A stretch of 49,008 nucleotides of DNA from Irineochytrium annulatum. Taxonomy: Eukaryota; Chytridiomycota; Chytridiomycetes; Chytridiales; Chytridiaceae. The notes beneath the pieces are model-generated. The model saw nothing but the letters and a program-made list of their open reading frames with translations. It was not told the DNA's origin and ran no database searches. The stretch covers positions 1-49,008 of the forward strand of contig JADGJL010000066.1 in the NCBI GenBank assembly GCA_027600665.1, in the 5' to 3' direction. Below, in pieces: positions 46,091 through 49,008 of the stretch (position 1 is its first letter; every line of letters begins with the position of its first letter). Made by a program: the position numbers and the translations under genes.

Positions 46091-48613
46091 TCAAATGCCC
46101 TGCTCGGTCGCCTCCTCTCTCAGCACCTCCTCGACCTCCGCGACTTCCTCCGCCATCCTCTTCTCCGCCTCCGACGGACCCGCGGACGCCGAAGCCTCGC
46201 CCCTCCCCGTCAACGGTGCCTTACCCCTCCTCTGGCTTAACAGCGGCCTCCTCTCCGCCCCGGCCTCATCCTCCTCCTCGTCATCCTCTGCCGCCGCTCC
46301 CTGGGACCCACTCGCACCACGCGCCTCAACATCAGCCCCGCCCGCGCCACCCACCTCCTCATCCTCCTCCTCGAGCCCCTCCCGATCCTCCTCCGATGTC
46401 AAGCTCACGAGCTCCCGGCTCTTCACCCACGCCGTCAGCGCGAGCGCTCCCGCCCAGACGCCAGAGATCACGAAGCAAATCGTGCCGGGCACGGACCCGC
46501 CGATCGTGGCGCGGTAGATAAGCGGGATTAGCATCTGCGAGAGAAGACCGGCCCCCGCTTGGAGCATCTCGAGGGCGGCAAAGAGGCGGCCCTGGCGGGA
46601 GTTAGGGGCTGTTTTGGAAAGTAAGGCGCGAACGGTCGGGAGGGCGACGATGCCGAAGCCGTCGAGGATCGCAACTGCGAGAGTCAAGGTAATTTAAAAT
46701 AAAGTTTAGCGGTCAAGAAGCGTTGAGGCCGCTGAGTGGCAGAGTACTTACTGACGAAGAACATCCAGCCTTCGGTCGCGAGACCGAAAGCAAAGAACCC
46801 GCAGACGTAAAAGAGCATCCCAATCCTTACAACCATGAGCTCGAGACGAATCTTCGCCACCGAGTTTCGACCTGCCATGAAGGTCTTGAAGACCCACGGA
46901 AGCAAGACGACGAGGTAGAAGAGTCGGCAGACCGAGTTCGTCAACGAGAACTGTTAAAAACATGTTATGTCAATTGCCAACGTGTTGTAAAAACGATGGA
47001 AAAACTATATACGAACCAGCCCATACTCGTATGGGTCCCACCCGAACATCTTCGCCGTGTAGTAGTAGAACACGTACTGGTACCCCGCATACACCATTGC
47101 AGCCACGGCCGTGACGATCGCCAGGATCCTCACGGACGCCCCTCGTCCCGGCGCGGCAAGGACGGCCAGAACGGTCTTCCACGCGCCGATGAAGATTGAA
47201 AAGGCGGTCTTGGGTTTCTTGGTCGGGTCTTCCGCGACAGTCGCGGACGTCGGGGCGCCATCCGCGTTGGTGGTGACGCCGGAAGCCTCAGCGGCCGGCT
47301 CCTTACGCCTGCGAAGGGACTCTGGCAGGATGAGGGCTACGTATGCGAAGACGACCACCTCGATGGAGATGGTAATGTAGAAAACGGGGAGGAGTCCGAG
47401 TTCCTGCAAGTTGAACGTCAGTTCTTCACCACCAGGCGAAAAGAGATCGCACCTTCGACGCCAACCCTCCAAGATAAGGCCCGATCGTGAAGGCCGAGAA
47501 CGTGAACGCGTCCGTGAAGAAGAACTTCTGCGTCCTCGTGGCCGAGTCCGACGTGTCCGCCAAGTACGCGTACACGCACGTGATCAGCGCCGCGTACCCG
47601 CCCATCATGCCCTGGAGCAGGTTGGTGAACACCAGGAGCCACAAGCTGTAGTTGTATTGCGCCACGACAATGGTGGCAACGTATCCTAATATGGACGATA
47701 GGATAGGGACCATCATGACGGTCTGCCGACCCCAGCCGTCGACAAAGTAGCCGACCATGGGCGCGATGATAAAGGAGGGGACGGCGTTGGCGAGGTGGAT
47801 GATTTGCGACCATGCCGCTGATTGCGCCTAACATAAAAAGTAATGTGAATGTTAGTGTGGGGGAACTTTACCACGAAAAGTCGCGTTGAGAAACAAGACG
47901 TCAAAACCGGGTGGGTTGAGCATTTGTAATTCAGCTCCCACCCACGCGCGTCCCGGTTGGATGACGGCTCACCTGCACGTCGTCCCGCTTGGCGCACTGG
48001 TAGTAGTCCGGAAAGCCCATCGCGCCGCCCACGTCCGCCGCGTGTCCCATCAGCCGTGAGTCCGTGAACATAGCGAACGTCGTGTTCCCCAGCCCGCCGC
48101 GCGCGTCCCCCGCGCCAGCGCCGCCGGCGCCCTTGCCGCCCAGCATGTCGCAGACGATGAGAATCAGGAACTGGTTCAGCGGGCCAGCCCCCAGCGTAAC
48201 AGCCAGGACCTGAGGAATTAGATGAAGCGTTGACCCACGTCCGTCCTCACATGAAAGAATAGCGGCGGGATGATAAGATAAGGTCCGGCCTTCATGCCCA
48301 GCCAGTTCCGCCGCGACCCGGTCGAAGCCGCCGCTGCCGCCGTTGCCTGCGCTTCCGTTGGCAGTGGAGGGCCGTCCACGGAGGTCGGGTTGGCCAGGTC
48401 GTCGGATGTCGGGGGTTGATGTGGCGGCGGCTCCAGCACGACCAGCGTGGACTGCGACGAAGAACGGCGGTGATGTTGGCTGGCCTCGTCCTCGGTCACG
48501 GGTATGATAGCTCCCCCGCCGACAGTTACTTGGTCGATGAGGGCGGGGTTGAGCAACGGCGACGAATGCCGGCTCAGGAGAGGGCTGTTGGGTGCCGACG
48601 CTCTCTCCCGCAT
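46091..48613 (-). CDS. Major facilitator superfamily (MFS) transporter
   Basis: Exons 48613-48251, 48209-47973, 47827-47453, 47403-47017, 46950-46752 and 46674-46091 give 714 aa. About 12 hydrophobic segments are visible in two halves. The MFS motif A between TM2 and TM3 is GYFVDGWGRQTV. The loop between TM1 and TM2 is large, with an N-x-T site and a Cys (YYQCAKRDDVQ), resembling SLC46-like fungal MFS proteins. The central cytosolic loop is long and charged, containing RRRKEPAAE. The N-terminus (~100 aa) is Ser/Pro-rich and the C-terminus (~95 aa) is very acidic, both disordered. An ORF start at 48706 is GTG and was rejected; 48613 is the first ATG in frame. The substrate cannot be told from sequence. 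Confidence 0.88.
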
Positions 48614-48921
48614 GGTGGCGACGGCGATGGGGAGGGTGGTGAGCGTCAGCCGATATTCGTGGACGGGTGCTGGTGGGTTGCTGGTCCCGATGCGAAACGA
48701 GCTCACTCACGGAACTCCGCCGCCAGTTCGGCAAAACGGAACTATTACTAAAGGTTATGGAGGAGCTCGCATCGCCAAAAAAAATATCATCAAATAGCAA
48801 TCCTGCTAAAACGACCGGCCATATATTCACTTGCTTAAGCCCATCATCATCAGTAACAGACGTATAGCCCTCGGTCCAGAGAATGCCACTCACAGGGCAA
48901 TAACTTGGCAACCTGATAACC
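48614..48921. other. Intergenic between MFS start and next gene's stop
   Basis: 308 bp that should contain the MFS promoter. It includes an A-rich stretch near 48777-48795. No gene was seen. Confidence 0.45.
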
Positions 48922-49008
48922 CTACAGCTTGGCTCTTACGAGCCCCGCGATCCTCTTGCCCTCCTCCGGTGTCAACGTCGGCGGCCGCACGATCGGCCGC
49001 CTTCCCTC
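48922..49008 (-). CDS. C-terminal end of a gene running off the right edge (possibly dihydrodipicolinate synthase/HOGA1-like)
   Basis: The last 28 codons and stop of an open frame that continues beyond the window. It ends ...RPIVRPPTLTPEEGKRIAGL and a short VRAKL tail. A proline-rich RPP segment followed by a final E-E-x-x-R-I helix resembles the C-terminus of fungal aldolases of the dihydrodipicolinate synthase family. With so few residues this identity is tentative; that it is a real gene end is more likely than the specific family. Confidence 0.4.
   Translation of the reverse strand, partial: EGRRPIVRPPTLTPEEGKRIAGLVRAKL

Noticed and set aside
48218..48706. Start of the MFS transporter at 48706
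   Set aside because: The codon there is GTG; the first in-frame ATG is at 48613.
1..49008. CRISPR arrays, tRNA genes, rRNA, transposons
   Set aside because: No regularly spaced repeats, tRNA B-box/cloverleaf, rRNA core sequences or transposase/reverse transcriptase motifs were seen by eye. A tRNAscan-SE and RepeatMasker run would be decisive.

Overview
This window is nuclear DNA of a eukaryote, most likely a zoosporic (flagellated) early-diverging fungus such as a chytrid. The genes are GC-rich and broken by short GT-AG introns, mostly about 45-70 nt. The gene set is fungal: ZRC1-like zinc transporter, NSP1, ARG8, MRPL27/mL41, class II cAMP phosphodiesterase, GPI-type aspartic protease. Two features point away from Dikarya: an epsilon-tubulin gene, a marker of centrioles and basal bodies, and two half-size ABCA transporters. 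I rebuilt sixteen complete spliced gene models by matching splice sites and reading frame to recognisable protein families. A seventeenth gene is cut by the right edge. Alternative start codons used by simple ORF callers were ignored; all starts given are ATG.

Layout. 0.4-2.3 kb (+): CHY/RING ubiquitin ligase with a His-rich tail, convergent with 2.9-5.3 kb (-): zinc CDF transporter with a very large His-rich loop. 6.0-7.9 kb (+): J-domain protein. 8.0-8.5 kb (-) mL41 and 8.8-9.4 kb (+) cytochrome c share a divergent promoter. 9.4-11.2 kb: no gene seen, and a sequence gap flanked by what looks like an assembly duplication. 11.2-14.2 kb (-): a protein with five RRM-like repeats. 14.7-17.7 kb (+): NSP1/NUP62 nucleoporin. 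18.2-19.9 kb (-): aspartic protease. 20.4-23.8 kb (-) and 24.7-28.3 kb (+): two divergent ABCA-type half transporters. 29.7-31.4 kb (+): alginate-lyase-fold secreted protein. 31.9-38.9 kb (-): a head-to-tail run of class II cAMP phosphodiesterase, signal peptide peptidase, acetylornithine aminotransferase and epsilon-tubulin. 39.0-41.9 kb (+): a TIR domain joined to Sel1-like repeats, only 86 bp from the epsilon-tubulin start. 42.4-44.8 kb (-): SWI5-type recombination protein with a giant repetitive N-terminus. 46.1-48.6 kb (-): MFS transporter. 48.9-49.0 kb (-): the last codons of another gene.

The genes are mostly unrelated housekeeping functions, as expected for a fungal chromosome. Pairs that may work together are the two zinc/histidine-rich genes, the mL41/cytochrome c mitochondrial pair and the ABCA pair. 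The most interesting item is the TIR-Sel1 protein. It keeps the glutamate expected of TIR NAD-cleaving enzymes and has the sensor-repeat plus effector layout of an innate-immunity or cell-death protein.
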